Assembly (NCBI RefSeq): GCF_001942495.1 | Contig: NZ_MKZS01000001.1 | Location: 2,935,665-2,999,664 of the forward strand | DNA from: Moorena bouillonii PNG | GTDB lineage: Bacteria > Cyanobacteriota > Cyanobacteriia > Cyanobacteriales > Coleofasciculaceae | Direction of reading: 5' to 3' | Length of the DNA: 64,000 nucleotides | Shown: positions 1 to 8,049 of the stretch, piece by piece | How positions within the stretch are numbered: position 1 is the stretch's first letter | Layout: every line of letters starts with the position of its first letter | Program-made: the position numbers and the translations under genes | Notes under the pieces: model-generated | Databases searched by the model: none | What the model saw: the letters and a program-made list of their open reading frames with translations, nothing else | Told to the model about the DNA's origin: nothing

Positions 1-81
1 TCAACTCACCGTATAGTGTTTTCATGAGTCCTAAGTCCTGATTTCAGTGACTAACCAACTCACTACCAAAACTAGTTGCAA

Positions 82-205
82 GTTCCAGGTTGCAGGTTGC
101 AGGTTACAGGTTGCAGGTTGCAGGTTACAGGTTGCAGGTTGCAGGTTGCAGCTTGTAGGTTACAGGTTGCAGGTTGCAGGTTGCAGGTTGCAGGTTGCAG
201 GATAT
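82..205. repeat. Tandem heptamer repeat (CAGGTTG/CAGGTTA)
   Basis: About 17 head-to-tail copies of a 7-bp unit, CAGGTTG or CAGGTTA, with little divergence. The frame through it is open only because 7-bp units repeat the peptide pattern QVAGCRL, so I do not call it a gene. It lies upstream of the first real gene and resembles the other short-unit tandem tracts between genes in this window. Confidence 0.9.
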
Positions 206-317
206 AGGTTATATTCCCAAGCGACTTTGCCCGAAGCCGCTGTGTGTCGATAATTTGTCACCTTTTTACCTTTCCACCTGGAATCGTACCACCTTCCCAC
301 CTTGAACCCTTTTACCC

Positions 318-1118
318 ATGACCAATGACTCAGATTTAGCCATTGCCTATGCCCTTGCCTTGCTCAGTCACTATGGGTTTGAGCTCAGGGGTTACACTGT
401 AGAAGAATTAGTCAATCTATGGATTGAGCACTATCCTGCCAATTGGGTGCGTCTAGCGGTGATTGAGGCTCTTTATCAAGGGCGTTACAAAGCGATATCT
501 GTAGAGCAAATTTTGGCAGTCTGGTTACGACGAGGACAACCTATATATCGCTTTAATCATGAGTTTGAGCGGATGGTTTGTCGTAAATTTCCCCAAAATT
601 TAACCGCTCCAGTCGATAGTACATCCACAACCGAGAGCTTAGAACTAAGTTTACAGTGGTTCGACAATATTGCTGAAACCTCTGTAGGTACTAGTTCTTA
701 TGAAACTACACCAGAGCAAGAGATGCTTGAGTCAAAGACACTCCAAGCACCACCAACAGGGCAACAGGACACTTCCCCTGAAGCCAAGACCATACCATCC
801 AAAATACCTGAAAAATCAGTCAAGCCCAGAGAAAGCTTCCCAAAGCCTCTGAGCAAAGCCCGTGCTAGTCCTATCTACAATGTAGATTGGTCAAGTTATG
901 AGCTTAACAAGAAGCCAATTAACCAATTTCATCCACCACCAGACTCTTCAGATGTCTACCTTAAGCTGAAGGCAGTTGTCCAGCACCAAGACTCTGGTAC
1001 AGTCACAGCTACGGTAGTCAATCAGCAGGTCAGCGATTCAGGGGAAGATCAGGACGTCGAAAGTAGGTCAGAGGCAGAGAGTCTTTCTCAGGCCACTGTT
1101 AACTTGGATAAAAGTTAA
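318..1118 (+). CDS. Conserved cyanobacterial hypothetical protein with helical N-terminal domain
   Basis: This 266-residue protein has an ordered, helix-rich N-terminal part of about 95 residues (LAIAYALALLSHYGFE, then VRLAVIEALYQGRYKAIS and VEQILAVWLRRG). A low-complexity, polar, Pro/Ser/Glu-rich tail follows. The N-terminal part has the look of a small helical nucleic-acid or partner-binding domain found in cyanobacterial proteins of unknown function. The tail contains a NVDWSSYEL segment. There is no signal peptide or membrane segment, so it is likely cytosolic. The ATG follows a gene-free repeat tract, and the next gene downstream is separate. I do not recognise a function. It is probably a real gene because the start, composition and domain-plus-tail layout are coherent. 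Confidence 0.75.
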   Translation: MTNDSDLAIAYALALLSHYGFELRGYTVEELVNLWIEHYPANWVRLAVIEALYQGRYKAISVEQILAVWLRRGQPIYRFNHEFERMVCRKFPQNLTAPVDSTSTTESLELSLQWFDNIAETSVGTSSYETTPEQEMLESKTLQAPPTGQQDTSPEAKTIPSKIPEKSVKPRESFPKPLSKARASPIYNVDWSSYELNKKPINQFHPPPDSSDVYLKLKAVVQHQDSGTVTATVVNQQVSDSGEDQDVESRSEAESLSQATVNLDKS

Positions 1119-1140
1119 CCATCCCAGGATTAATCCCCGT

Positions 1141-1205
1141 GGGATGATTGGCCGTAGGCCACGCTACGCGATTGAAATGCAGGTCACGCGGGGCGCGAAC
1201 GAAGC
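1141..1205. repeat. Interspersed palindromic repeat (GGCC...CGCTACGCGA family)
   Basis: The stretch holds TTGGCCGTAGGCCACGCTAC and nearby GCGGGGCGCGAACG, a member of the repeat GCGTTCGCGTAGCGTGGCC-N-GGCCAATCGC that recurs throughout this window, for example near 1980, 4020, 11670, 35650 and 55500. It starts about 20 bases after the stop codon of the preceding gene. An AT-rich stretch up to 1390 follows, in which I see nothing else. Confidence 0.75.
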
Positions 1206-1390
1206 TAATCATACCAAATTCTCCCTGATACCCCTATGGTATACCTCATTGTGATTAAATTATTTTTTATAAACTTTCATAAAATTATCCAGTAATTTAC
1301 ATTAAAATTTCATATATTATATAAATTTATAGCGATTAATTGATAGATATAACTCCAGTCTAAAGTCCTTTAGCCAAGTCTAGGATCAGG

Positions 1391-1897
1391 ATGCAGGAAA
1401 AAAGTTTTTATTTTCCCCTATTTTCTGGTTTAATAGCCGGACTTATTTTTGGGATACAGCTGACCTTATTTGTCCAAATAATTCTTGAAAACTACTCTGC
1501 CCGAGCCTGTGCCAAGATTCCCGATGGCAAATTTGCTGTTTTTGTACCAACAAGTTATTTATTGAATAAAATAAATCTTAAACGAGTCGTTATATCTAAC
1601 AAATGGGCTTACAATTACAATTGTAAGCTGTTTAAATCAAAACATGATTATATTAAAAATTCTCAAGTCCTTAAGTCGGATTCATTTATAAAAGATAACT
1701 ATGCCCCAGCCGGTTATATACAGGTGCCATCAGAGAGATATATGCTCAGGAAAGTGTGGCGAGGTACCCTGATTGGCTATTTTTCTGAATATGAGGCAAA
1801 TTTAGTCAGGAACAAAGTCCTGGAAAGTGCTTACAGTAAAGAACCAAAACCTATCGATAAGCCTTTTGTAGTAAATAACATAAATACTAATAATTGA
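1391..1897 (+). CDS. Membrane-anchored hypothetical protein
   Basis: This 168-residue protein begins with a short polar segment (MQEKSFYFP) and one hydrophobic helix (LFSGLIAGLIFGIQLTLFVQ, residues about 10-30), then a mainly extracytoplasmic or cytoplasmic domain. The C-terminal part, GTLIGYFSEYEANLVRNKVL (about residues 128-147), resembles the pattern of SPOR-like repeats, in which a short beta strand is followed by a helix rich in A, N and L. That likeness is weak. The gene stands alone between repeat tracts, and its AT-rich upstream region could hold a promoter. I do not recognise a family. It is probably a real membrane-anchored protein, and orientation and function are unknown. Confidence 0.6.
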   Translation: MQEKSFYFPLFSGLIAGLIFGIQLTLFVQIILENYSARACAKIPDGKFAVFVPTSYLLNKINLKRVVISNKWAYNYNCKLFKSKHDYIKNSQVLKSDSFIKDNYAPAGYIQVPSERYMLRKVWRGTLIGYFSEYEANLVRNKVLESAYSKEPKPIDKPFVVNNINTNN

Positions 1898-1910
1898 GAC
1901 TATAAGCATT

Positions 1911-2202
1911 GAGCGGTCAGCTGTCAGCTGTCAGCCGTCAGCTAAAAGCTAACGCTAGTTGAGGTGCCTTAGCCGTTGAGCGATTCGCGTAGCTTGGCCA
2001 ACAGCCAAGGCTCACGCTACTGTTCGCGAAGCACCGATCTAGTAGCGCAATCGGTGCTTATTTTATTCAAAAGTATCTCAAGTAGCCTGGCCACAGGCTC
2101 AAAGCTGTTGGCGTAGCCTGCGCGTAGCGCATTAGCATCTCACAAGTAGCATCTCAAGTAGAGCATTAGCTGATAGCTGATAACTGATAACTGATAGCTT
2201 AC
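1911..2202. repeat. Repeat cluster: CAGCTGT tandem tract and palindromic repeats
   Basis: The region starts with tandem GTCAGCTGTCAGC units, continues with palindromic GCGTAGC/GGCCA repeats near 1985-2130, and ends with repeated TGATAGCTGATAACTGATA units. The same CAGCTGT/GATAGCT units recur near 9070, 29390, 35925 and 36815. I see no gene in it. Confidence 0.8.
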
Positions 2203-2216
2203 TTAATGCTTAACTT

Positions 2217-2402
2217 TCACGTAACACCAAGACGAATTTCTGTGGCCAGAGAAGCCATGGTTAATTGCCCCCCCTGCTGGAGAACGTTAGTGCGTAAGCG
2301 AAAGTTAGGGCTAGCAAACCAAAAACGTTCTTCAGCATATAGAGTTTTCCCCTCTGTAATCATTGTTAAAACATCATCCTGGCCGATACTGTAACGACAT
2401 TT
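2217..2402 (-). pseudogene. C-terminal fragment of a CpcS/CpeS-type phycobiliprotein lyase
   Basis: Read on the minus strand, the last 60 or so residues (GQDDVLTMITEGKTLYAEER, then FWFASPNFRLRTNVL and MASLATEIRLGV) match my memory of the C-terminal end of the CpcS/CpeS lyase family, which attaches bilins to phycobiliproteins (typical motif: EERLWFASPNxRLRTSVL...SMASFCSEIR). The family is about 180-200 residues long, so two thirds are missing. The reading frame runs upstream into the mobile repeat at 2403-2571 and IS630 debris, so the N-terminal part was lost by insertion or rearrangement. There is no start codon of its own, so I call it a dead fragment. Confidence 0.7.
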
Positions 2403-2571
2403 TAGCGATGCAGCGAGGTAGCGCGGTCTTGGGGGTCCCCCCCATGAGCGACTACCGGTGCGGTCTTGGGGAGGCAGCGCGGTCTTGGGGGTTCCCCCCA
2501 TGAGCGACTGCCGTGGTCTCCCCCACTCGCGGTCTGCCGTGGTTTCCCCCATGAGCGACTGCATCAAGACA
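2403..2571. mobile_element. Small non-autonomous repeat, copy 1 (AGCGATGCAGC...GCATCAAGAC)
   Basis: The element begins with AGCGATGCAGCGAGG and ends with GAGCGACTGCATCAAGAC. Inside, GCGGTCTTGGGGG and CCCCCATGAGCGACT blocks repeat two to three times, forming potential hairpins. The same ends occur in copies at 2900-3152 and, inverted, at 4455-4553. This copy joins a lyase fragment on one side to transposase debris on the other, so it marks a junction. It has no coding capacity of its own. Confidence 0.75.
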
Positions 2572-3307
2572 ATGGTTAGGATGTATGCTAGAGCCTTAAA
2601 AGGGAAAAGAGCCAGAGGTAAAAAACCACTGAAAAGAGCCTGAGGCAAAAATATCTCCGTAATAGGTGCTTTATCTTTATAAAAAGTCGTGGCATCTAGT
2701 AATATATCTGGAGGAGTTAATCGAGTAACTTTTGAAGCAGTTATTGCTAAAAATTTAGTTACTAATTTATTTCTGTAAAAATGCCTGTATAATAATGGAT
2801 AATGCTAAAATCCATGAAGGATAAATGGTTAGAGAATTAATTGAACAAGCGGGAGCAAAACTGATTTATTTACCCCCCTATTCTCCCGAGTTTTCACCAA
2901 GCGATGCAGCGCGGTCTTGGGGGTTTCCCCGGAGACGAAACCTTAGAGAGTGGAGCCTTTAATGTCAGCAGGTTATGCAGAAAAGAGGTGCGACCCGTGG
3001 CGAATTTAATTCGCCTACGGAAAGCGCACCTTTGGTTAAATATTTTTTAATAAGGCGACCCTCTCGAAACGGTAACTTCGGCGTAGCCGACGCTTGGCCG
3101 TAGGCCACGCCAAAGGCGAACGCGAACAAACCACTCGCTATTGCATCAAGACATCGAAAATTTTTGGTCAAAAGTCAAAGCAATCTTGAAAAAGATTAAA
3201 GCCAGAACTTACAAAGATTTAATAGAGGGGATTGCCGATGCCATCTTAAAAGTCACTAAGGAAGATATTCGGAATTGGTTTACTCACTGCTGTTACTGTA
3301 CCTCATG
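2571..3307 (+). pseudogene. IS630-family transposase remnant
   Basis: Conceptual translation across several stops and frameshifts gives KGKRARGKKPLKRA, ISVIGALSL, MDNAKIHEG, LIYLPPYSPEFSP, IENFWSKVKAILKK and IRNWFTHCCYC. This is the C-terminal half of an IS630/Tc1-type DDE transposase, with the D in MDNAKIH and the E in SPIENFW. The N-terminal half is missing. Stops (TGA, TAA) interrupt the early part, and a 253-bp repeat has split the sequence between SPEFSP and IENFW. The right end abuts a gene on the minus strand that lost its 3' part, consistent with insertion of the IS there. The copy is old and cannot be active. Confidence 0.85.
2900..3152. mobile_element. Small non-autonomous repeat, copy 2, nested in the IS630 remnant
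   Basis: The insert starts AGCGATGCAGCGCGGTCTTG and ends CACTCGCTATTGCATCAAGAC, the same ends as at 2403-2571 and 4455-4553. It cleanly separates SPEFSP from IENFW of the transposase. Its interior has picked up other repeats: GAGACGAAACCTTAGAGAG, a 47-bp palindrome starting GAGGTGCGACCCGTGGCGAA, and GCGTAGCCGACGC/GGCCGTAGGCCACG. It is therefore a nest of at least three repeat families. Confidence 0.75.
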
Positions 3308-3320
3308 AATATGAGAATTG

Positions 3321-3599
3321 CTATAGCGCAATTTTCTCATAACCAAACTCTAGAAACTCGCTCTGGCATGGTGTATAACCCAATGTTTGATAGGCTTGAA
3401 TATAGGCAGATAATGTTTCTTCTTTCGGTACGCATTCAACCCAATAAAACTGATATTCTGGCGTAGGTTGCCACCATCTTTCGCGATCGCCAGCCACCCA
3501 AGCAAAACAGTTATATTCTTGGGATTTTGGACTGGTAACAGTATATTGAGTCCGCGCTAAATTAGGAAAACGTAACTCTAAGTGTATAGCTTCTCCCAT
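3321..3599 (-). pseudogene. DUF7689-like protein, 3' end truncated
   Basis: The 92 residues from the ATG at 3599 contain NCFAWVAGDRERWWQP and a YWVECVPKEETLSAYIQAY...LGYTPC segment, the pattern I recall for DUF7689 proteins (NCIAWAAG...WWWP...YWP...ETIxAFIxAF). The protein stops right after FGYEKIAL, where family members continue with about 40 more residues (typically HAARQL...WTSKLG). The cut coincides with the right end of the IS630 remnant, so I infer that the IS truncated it. An in-frame TTG lies five codons upstream, but the ATG is favoured because it follows directly on the stop (3607-3609) of the neighbouring gene, as in an operon. Confidence 0.65.
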
Positions 3600-3606
3600 G
3601 AAAAAC

Positions 3607-3954
3607 TCAAGCAATATAACCCTTTTGTCTTCCCCAATTTAACCATGCTTGAGCCATTAGTTTGATTTTTCCCCGTTGTTCTGGCAGAACTGGGTTTTCT
3701 TAGGTAATCTGACCTAAAGCAGGCAACCAATAGAGCGGGTTTTGCTGCAAATCTTCCAATAAAAAAGGAATTACCCCTTCTCCCATCTTGATGATTTCTT
3801 GATAAGCGGGATGTTTTGACATTTCGACAGTCGAGGATAACGCCTCTACTTCTTGACGACCTTGGGAAGCAAGAGCGGTAAATTTTTGGCGTATTTCTTC
3901 GGGATTTTCTTCAGTCGGTTTTCTAGAGGCTGCATCTAAGGTTGGTTTTTTCAT
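3607..3954 (-). pseudogene. Hypothetical gene with in-frame nonsense codon, upstream partner of the DUF7689-like gene
   Basis: From the ATG at 3954 the product reads EEIRQKFTALASQGRQEVEA, HPAYQEIIKMGEGVIPFLLE, then DLQQNPLYWLPALGQIT and a TAA at 3700-3702. The frame continues with ENPVLPEQRGKIKLMAQAWL and NWGRQKGYIA to a TGA at 3607. The continuation fits the family pattern (LxAITGxNPV...G...MAxxWLxWGxxxGY) so well that the TAA is best read as a point mutation. Such proteins are small helical proteins that sit beside DUF7689-like genes in cyanobacteria (recollection, not proven). Stop and next start are seven bases apart, so the two formed a transcription unit. Both are now damaged. Confidence 0.6.
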
Positions 3955-4013
3955 AGTTGCTTTGTGAGTTGCTTTGTGAATTGGCAATACTGACTAGGAA
4001 GTCATTACTCCAA

Positions 4014-4091
4014 AGTGCGTTCGCGTAGCGTGGCCCAAAGGCCAAGGCCAAGGTCAATCGCCCATCTTGTAGGGTGCGTTAACAAAGTGTA
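4014..4091. repeat. Interspersed palindromic repeat shared with 11662-11800
   Basis: GTGCGTTCGCGTAGCGTGGC, then CCAAAGGCCAAGG and CAATCGCCCATCTTGTAGGG, then TGCGTTAACAAAGTG. Almost the same sequence appears at 11662-11800. It is an extended version of the GCGTTCGCGTAGCGTGGCC repeat. Confidence 0.85.
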
Positions 4092-4235
4092 ACGCACCGA
4101 AAACTCACCCGTCCACCCGACAATATCGTAGGAAATCATCTGGGGCTCTTGGAATTGCGATCGCCTACGGCACTAGCGGAGCTGATCCCATCAAGTAAGG
4201 GAATTACTAATATAGTGAAGAAAAATACAGCAATT

Positions 4236-4405
4236 TATAGCCTAATGAGGTACACAGGATTTTTTCCCTCTTGCCTCTTGCCCGCCCCCCTTACTAAGGG
4301 GGGTTAGGGGGGATTCCTCTTGCCTCTTCTCTGTTCCCTGTTCCCAGATCCGCTGTTCCCTAAAACCCAGGACTGAAGTACCTCACTCAATTAAAAACCA
4401 CTATA
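4236..4405. mobile_element. MITE-like element with TATAGC/GAGGTAC inverted ends
   Basis: The left end is TATAGCCTAATGAGGTACAC and the right end is GTACCTCACTC...CACTATA, about 170 bp in all. The interior is made of short CTCTTGCC/CTGTTCCC units, a palindrome CCCCCCTTACTAAGGGGGG, and the block CCCTAAAACCCAGGACTGAA. The same layout recurs at 50434-50606 and in parts near 11842-11995, 17242, 36850 and 61676. There is no gene in it. It sits just upstream of the broken DUF433 gene. Confidence 0.7.
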
Positions 4406-4418
4406 CAAGGTGTGAGCT

Positions 4419-4765
4419 ATGACAGATAATAAACTGGTATTTGAACGCATTACCTGTCTTGATGCAAAGCGCGAGTGGGGGAAACCACGGCAGTCGCTCA
4501 TGGGGGGAACCCCCAAGACCGCGCTGCCTCCCCTGTTCCCTTGCTGCATCGCTTTGATCCCCAAATAATGGGAGGACGTGCTTGTATTCGAGGCATGAGG
4601 ATTACAGTATCTCTAGTACTGAGTTTGGTAGCCGACGGTATGGATGTCAACGAAATTATTGAAGCTTATCCCTATCTAGAAGCAGAAGATATTAAAGCTA
4701 GTCTTCTGTATGCAGCATTTTTAGCTAGTGAGCAAGTTCGTCCCTTCAGTGGAAGTGCAGCATGA
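4419..4765 (+). pseudogene. DUF433 (VapB45-like antitoxin) gene broken by a mobile repeat
   Basis: The original ATG at 4419 starts MTDNKLVFERIT. A 99-bp repeat follows, and after it the family sequence resumes as FDPQIMGGRACIRGMRITVS, then LVLSLVADGM and a helical tail ending VRPFSGSAA. Intact DUF433 proteins read ...ERITxDPxIxxGKPCIRGxR, so the repeat sits exactly between T and F of an intact gene. It shifts the frame, and the original frame ends at a TAA after the insert. DUF433 proteins are about 75-80 residues, HTH-type, and pair with DUF5615 PIN-like toxins. The next gene is such a toxin remnant. A shorter restart from within the repeat (ATG 4475) would keep the whole domain, so weak expression is possible. 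Confidence 0.8.
4455..4553. mobile_element. Small non-autonomous repeat, copy 3 (inverted) inside the DUF433 gene
   Basis: The insert runs from TGTCTTGATGCAAAGCGCGA to TTGCTGCATCGCT. This is the reverse complement of the ends seen at 2403-2571 and 2900-3152 (AGCGATGCAGC and GCATCAAGAC). The interior keeps the CAGTCGCTCATGGGGG and CCCCCAAGACCGCGCTGC blocks. As the shortest copy (about 99 bp) it shows the minimal element. Confidence 0.8.
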
Positions 4766-4968
4766 AGTTTTTAGCAGATATGGGTGTCTCTCCTTTAACT
4801 GTTCAATTAGTGCGTCAACAGGGACCAGTCCAAACTTGTCGTTTTCAACAACGGTCGGTGATGGATTTCTTTGACCTTTGGTCACGCTACGCGAACGAGC
4901 AAGCTCTCATGGCTCAATCGGGTCATTTAACGGAACCTCCTTCCCTCATCCCTTCTTTCGAGACCTGA
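4762..4968 (+). pseudogene. DUF5615 PIN-like toxin fragment
   Basis: The first 15 residues, MKFLADMGVSPLTVQLVRQQ, match the start of DUF5615 (VapC45-like) toxins, with the conserved early Asp in LADMG. After about residue 20 the match stops. The remaining 48 residues come from unrelated sequence that includes a GGTCACGCTACGCGAACGAG palindromic repeat, so the catalytic core is gone. The gene overlaps the end of the DUF433 gene by four bases (ATGA), the usual layout of this toxin-antitoxin pair. Both partners are broken. Confidence 0.75.
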
Positions 4969-4980
4969 ATCCTTACTAAT

Positions 4981-7900
4981 TTACTGTTCAAAATCATTAA
5001 TTTTTTTCATGTATTTTTTTGATAATTCTTCAGATAAGAGAAGTCTTTGTTCTTTTTTAAGGCGGAAATATTCATTATAATTTTCCTGACTTTCTTTCTG
5101 TTCAAGTAAATAATCATAAGGACCTTTGCCAGACAAAAGTTTAACTAATATAGGTGAGATTTCAATAGTGACGAATAAGGCAGTTATTAGCCAATTAATA
5201 TTACGAATATTCGGATCGTCTTTAGATAGTTCTTCTAAAGCAACAAGACGGGCTAAGAAGCCATCTGATTCTTTGTCAATTTGTTCTTTCAGTTGTTCTA
5301 AGTTACTGTCTGGTGACTGCAAAATCAGGTTACGTTCTTGCCTAAGCTTATCTATTGTTTCCTCTTTATCCTTAACTTTCTTATCTAATTCAATAAATTT
5401 TTGTTTTATTTCATCTGCATAATTTCGTTTGTCTTGATAAACAATTCCTTTTCCAAATTGGCCTGTTCCCTGTGTACCTTCTGCTTCTGCATTAGCTGCA
5501 TTTTCGGCGTCCTTCCATTCATTTTTATACTTGTCCTTTTCTTGATTTAATGCTTTAATTTCTTGCTCCAATTCTTTTATTGGTTCGTTAATTTTTTCTT
5601 CTCTTATCTCATTTTTATTTTGTTTTATTTTCTGGTTAATTTCTTTTTCAAAAAGCCTCAATTCAAGGGGCTTAGCAACCACAAAACTTAATAATAATGC
5701 TATTATTAATCGAAGAATTGTTGCTGCAATAAATGGCAACTTTGAATCCGATTGTTTTCTCTTAGAGCTTAAAATTAAAAAACGATCTAAGTTAAAAACT
5801 ATAAAACTCCAAAAAGTTCCTCCTACACAAGAAGCTGCTACAGAACCGAATACTGTAAAAAGAGCATAACCACCGGAAAAAATAGCCGTTGTTGATGTTA
5901 GCAAAACCGTGGTACCAATTGCTGTATATTTATATCGTTCTGTCAAACATTCTTTTTGTGCCAAAATATCATGATCTGCACCAGCAGACCATAGCAAGAA
6001 TTTTTCTAGTGAATTTAAATTATCTTTAATTGTTGGAGCCTGTATTAGGTGTTGAAGTTCAGCTGGTAAGCCAATTTCGTTGATAAAAGTACCAACCGCT
6101 TCAACACCATAAGCATTAAGAGCACTTTTGATATGTTCTGTAGCTCGTTCCTGGATTTGATCCCGTTGTTGTAAGAAGTCTAAGACATTATATTCTTGAG
6201 CGGAATTACGGAAGTAATTATCAACCATCGGTTCTAATACCCTATTCACAAGGTTTTTAATGGAGCTATATTTAACCGCACCATTAGACAAGCAGCTAAG
6301 AACTCCTCCTTGTTCCTCAACTTGCTTATAACTATTAGCATTTGGTGAACCCACACGAGATATCATTTTAGGGGAATTTTTGGGATAAATATTAATAACC
6401 TGTGTGACTTCAAGATTCAAAATAAAGCCATCTTTTGAGCGAAGCTTTAAGGTTTCCAAATTAGAATCGTAGTTGGTTGCTGGTTTATTTTTATCTGTCC
6501 TCCAGTCCAAAGTTATTTCATGGACAGGAACTATTACTATACTTTTCACTCTTGTATTGATAGGATGTGTTCCAGCTTCTATTGGTATGTTCTGAATCCC
6601 TTTATACCCGATATTAAACTGAGAACCATAAGTAGTTTGCTCTTGATTTGCTTGGCTATTCTTACCAACATTTGAGATTAAAACTCCAACTGTTCCAGTT
6701 TTAATATTAGTTAAAGGAACTTGTTCAACTTCCACAAACCAAGGATTTAAACTCCAAAAACCTTCTTCGATAAATTCTTCTTGTAAACCTCGATAGCCAC
6801 CTTTATCAATAAACTCCTGTGGCTCCTGAAACTTATTATGTCCCTCAATAACTGCTCCCGCAATGTCTCCTCCTGGTAAGGGCTTACCATCAAAAGTGGT
6901 AACAATACCAATTTTACCTGATTCAACTCTGTAAACTTTTAATTGTTCTGGATTCAGTCCATATTGCTTGGCATTGTCAGTAGTAACTACTGTAAATAGT
7001 TCAGTGTTTATTCTATAGTAACCTTCAGTAATAATTGCTCGCTGTTTACCTTGTTGACCACCGTTTTTGACAAAGGCTTCAGCATTCTGAAAATTCTCGC
7101 AATCTACAGCTTTACCTAGTATTTGTCCTGGTGGTAGTTCAGCACCATCTTGAGCAATAACTAGCCCTATCTCCCCTGAGCGAATATTAATTACTGGTAC
7201 ATTGCGAACTTTAAACAACTCTGTATTAATGTAGTGAATTCCAGGAGGAATAATTGCTAATTGGTTCCCTTGTTGACCGCCGTTTTTGATAAATGCTTCA
7301 GCGTCCTGAAAAGTGCCACATTCAACAACTTTACCAAAGTTCTGACCAAGTGGAAGTGGCTCACCATCCCTTGCTTCTACTAACCCTACTTCATTAACTC
7401 CAATTTTGATAAGTTCAACTCTCTTAATTTTGAAAAGTTCTGTATTAATTGCGTATTTGCCAGTAGTAATAATCTTTAACTGTTGGCTCCTATATCCTCC
7501 ATTATTAATAAATGCTTGAGCATCCTCAAAATTGTTGCATTCAACAGCATCACCAAAGGTTTTTCCAATCGGAAGTGGCTTGCCATCTTTCGCTTCTACT
7601 AAGCCAATTTCATAGTCATTAATATGAGTAATTGGCCTTATTTCAACAGAAAAAAGTTGAGGATTAATCCGATAAATACCATTTCTTAAAATACCTAACT
7701 GCCTACCCCGTTGACCACCATTGTTGATAAAAGCACGACCATCTTGAAAGTCATCACATTCTTCGACAACTTTACCAAACATTTTACCTGTGGGAAGAGA
7801 AGCACCATCGTTGGCTGTTACTAATCCAATTTCATCTTTATCAATCTGTATAGCCTTTTGTTTGAAAACTTTATAGGTCAACCTAGAGCGGAAATGTCGT

Positions 7901-8049
7901 CCAGGACCAAGAGTATCAACCTGCCAACCCATTTCTCCATTAAGAGCAATTTGACGATTAGATGGTAAAGGACTACCAAACTTTTTATAGACAATTCCAA
8001 CCTCATCTTGAGAGATTACATAAACGCCAGGTACCCGATCAATTGCCAT
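4981..8049 (-). CDS. Large membrane protein: tandem beta-type repeats + SPFH-like region + DUF4407-like membrane domain
   Basis: The 1022-residue protein has three parts. Residues about 1-500 hold tandem repeats of roughly 73 residues with the consensus EIGLVxAxDGxPLPxGxxFG, then FQDAxAFIxNGGxxGxQLxI and GxYxINTELFxV: four close copies (about 69-374), a fifth diverged (375-448), and partial copies at both ends. Residues about 500-690 look like an SPFH/band-7 domain (LKLRSKDGFILNLEVTQVIN, then NEIGLPAELQ). Residues about 700-1015 look like DUF4407: LLWSAGADHDILAQKE, three clustered membrane helices containing FWSFIVFNLDRFLI, a long charged coiled coil (about 800-930), and a fourth helix ending EISPILVKLLSG. 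The ATG is followed by a plausible fold start. No signal peptide is visible. The gene is isolated, so it may act as a membrane-linked scaffold. Function is unknown. Confidence 0.9.
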   Translation of the reverse strand: MAIDRVPGVYVISQDEVGIVYKKFGSPLPSNRQIALNGEMGWQVDTLGPGRHFRSRLTYKVFKQKAIQIDKDEIGLVTANDGASLPTGKMFGKVVEECDDFQDGRAFINNGGQRGRQLGILRNGIYRINPQLFSVEIRPITHINDYEIGLVEAKDGKPLPIGKTFGDAVECNNFEDAQAFINNGGYRSQQLKIITTGKYAINTELFKIKRVELIKIGVNEVGLVEARDGEPLPLGQNFGKVVECGTFQDAEAFIKNGGQQGNQLAIIPPGIHYINTELFKVRNVPVINIRSGEIGLVIAQDGAELPPGQILGKAVDCENFQNAEAFVKNGGQQGKQRAIITEGYYRINTELFTVVTTDNAKQYGLNPEQLKVYRVESGKIGIVTTFDGKPLPGGDIAGAVIEGHNKFQEPQEFIDKGGYRGLQEEFIEEGFWSLNPWFVEVEQVPLTNIKTGTVGVLISNVGKNSQANQEQTTYGSQFNIGYKGIQNIPIEAGTHPINTRVKSIVIVPVHEITLDWRTDKNKPATNYDSNLETLKLRSKDGFILNLEVTQVINIYPKNSPKMISRVGSPNANSYKQVEEQGGVLSCLSNGAVKYSSIKNLVNRVLEPMVDNYFRNSAQEYNVLDFLQQRDQIQERATEHIKSALNAYGVEAVGTFINEIGLPAELQHLIQAPTIKDNLNSLEKFLLWSAGADHDILAQKECLTERYKYTAIGTTVLLTSTTAIFSGGYALFTVFGSVAASCVGGTFWSFIVFNLDRFLILSSKRKQSDSKLPFIAATILRLIIALLLSFVVAKPLELRLFEKEINQKIKQNKNEIREEKINEPIKELEQEIKALNQEKDKYKNEWKDAENAANAEAEGTQGTGQFGKGIVYQDKRNYADEIKQKFIELDKKVKDKEETIDKLRQERNLILQSPDSNLEQLKEQIDKESDGFLARLVALEELSKDDPNIRNINWLITALFVTIEISPILVKLLSGKGPYDYLLEQKESQENYNEYFRLKKEQRLLLSEELSKKYMKKINDFEQ

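Noticed and set aside
47-253. Open frame rich in QVAGCRL repeats
   Set aside because: It is only the translation of a 7-bp tandem repeat, with no start signal or homology.
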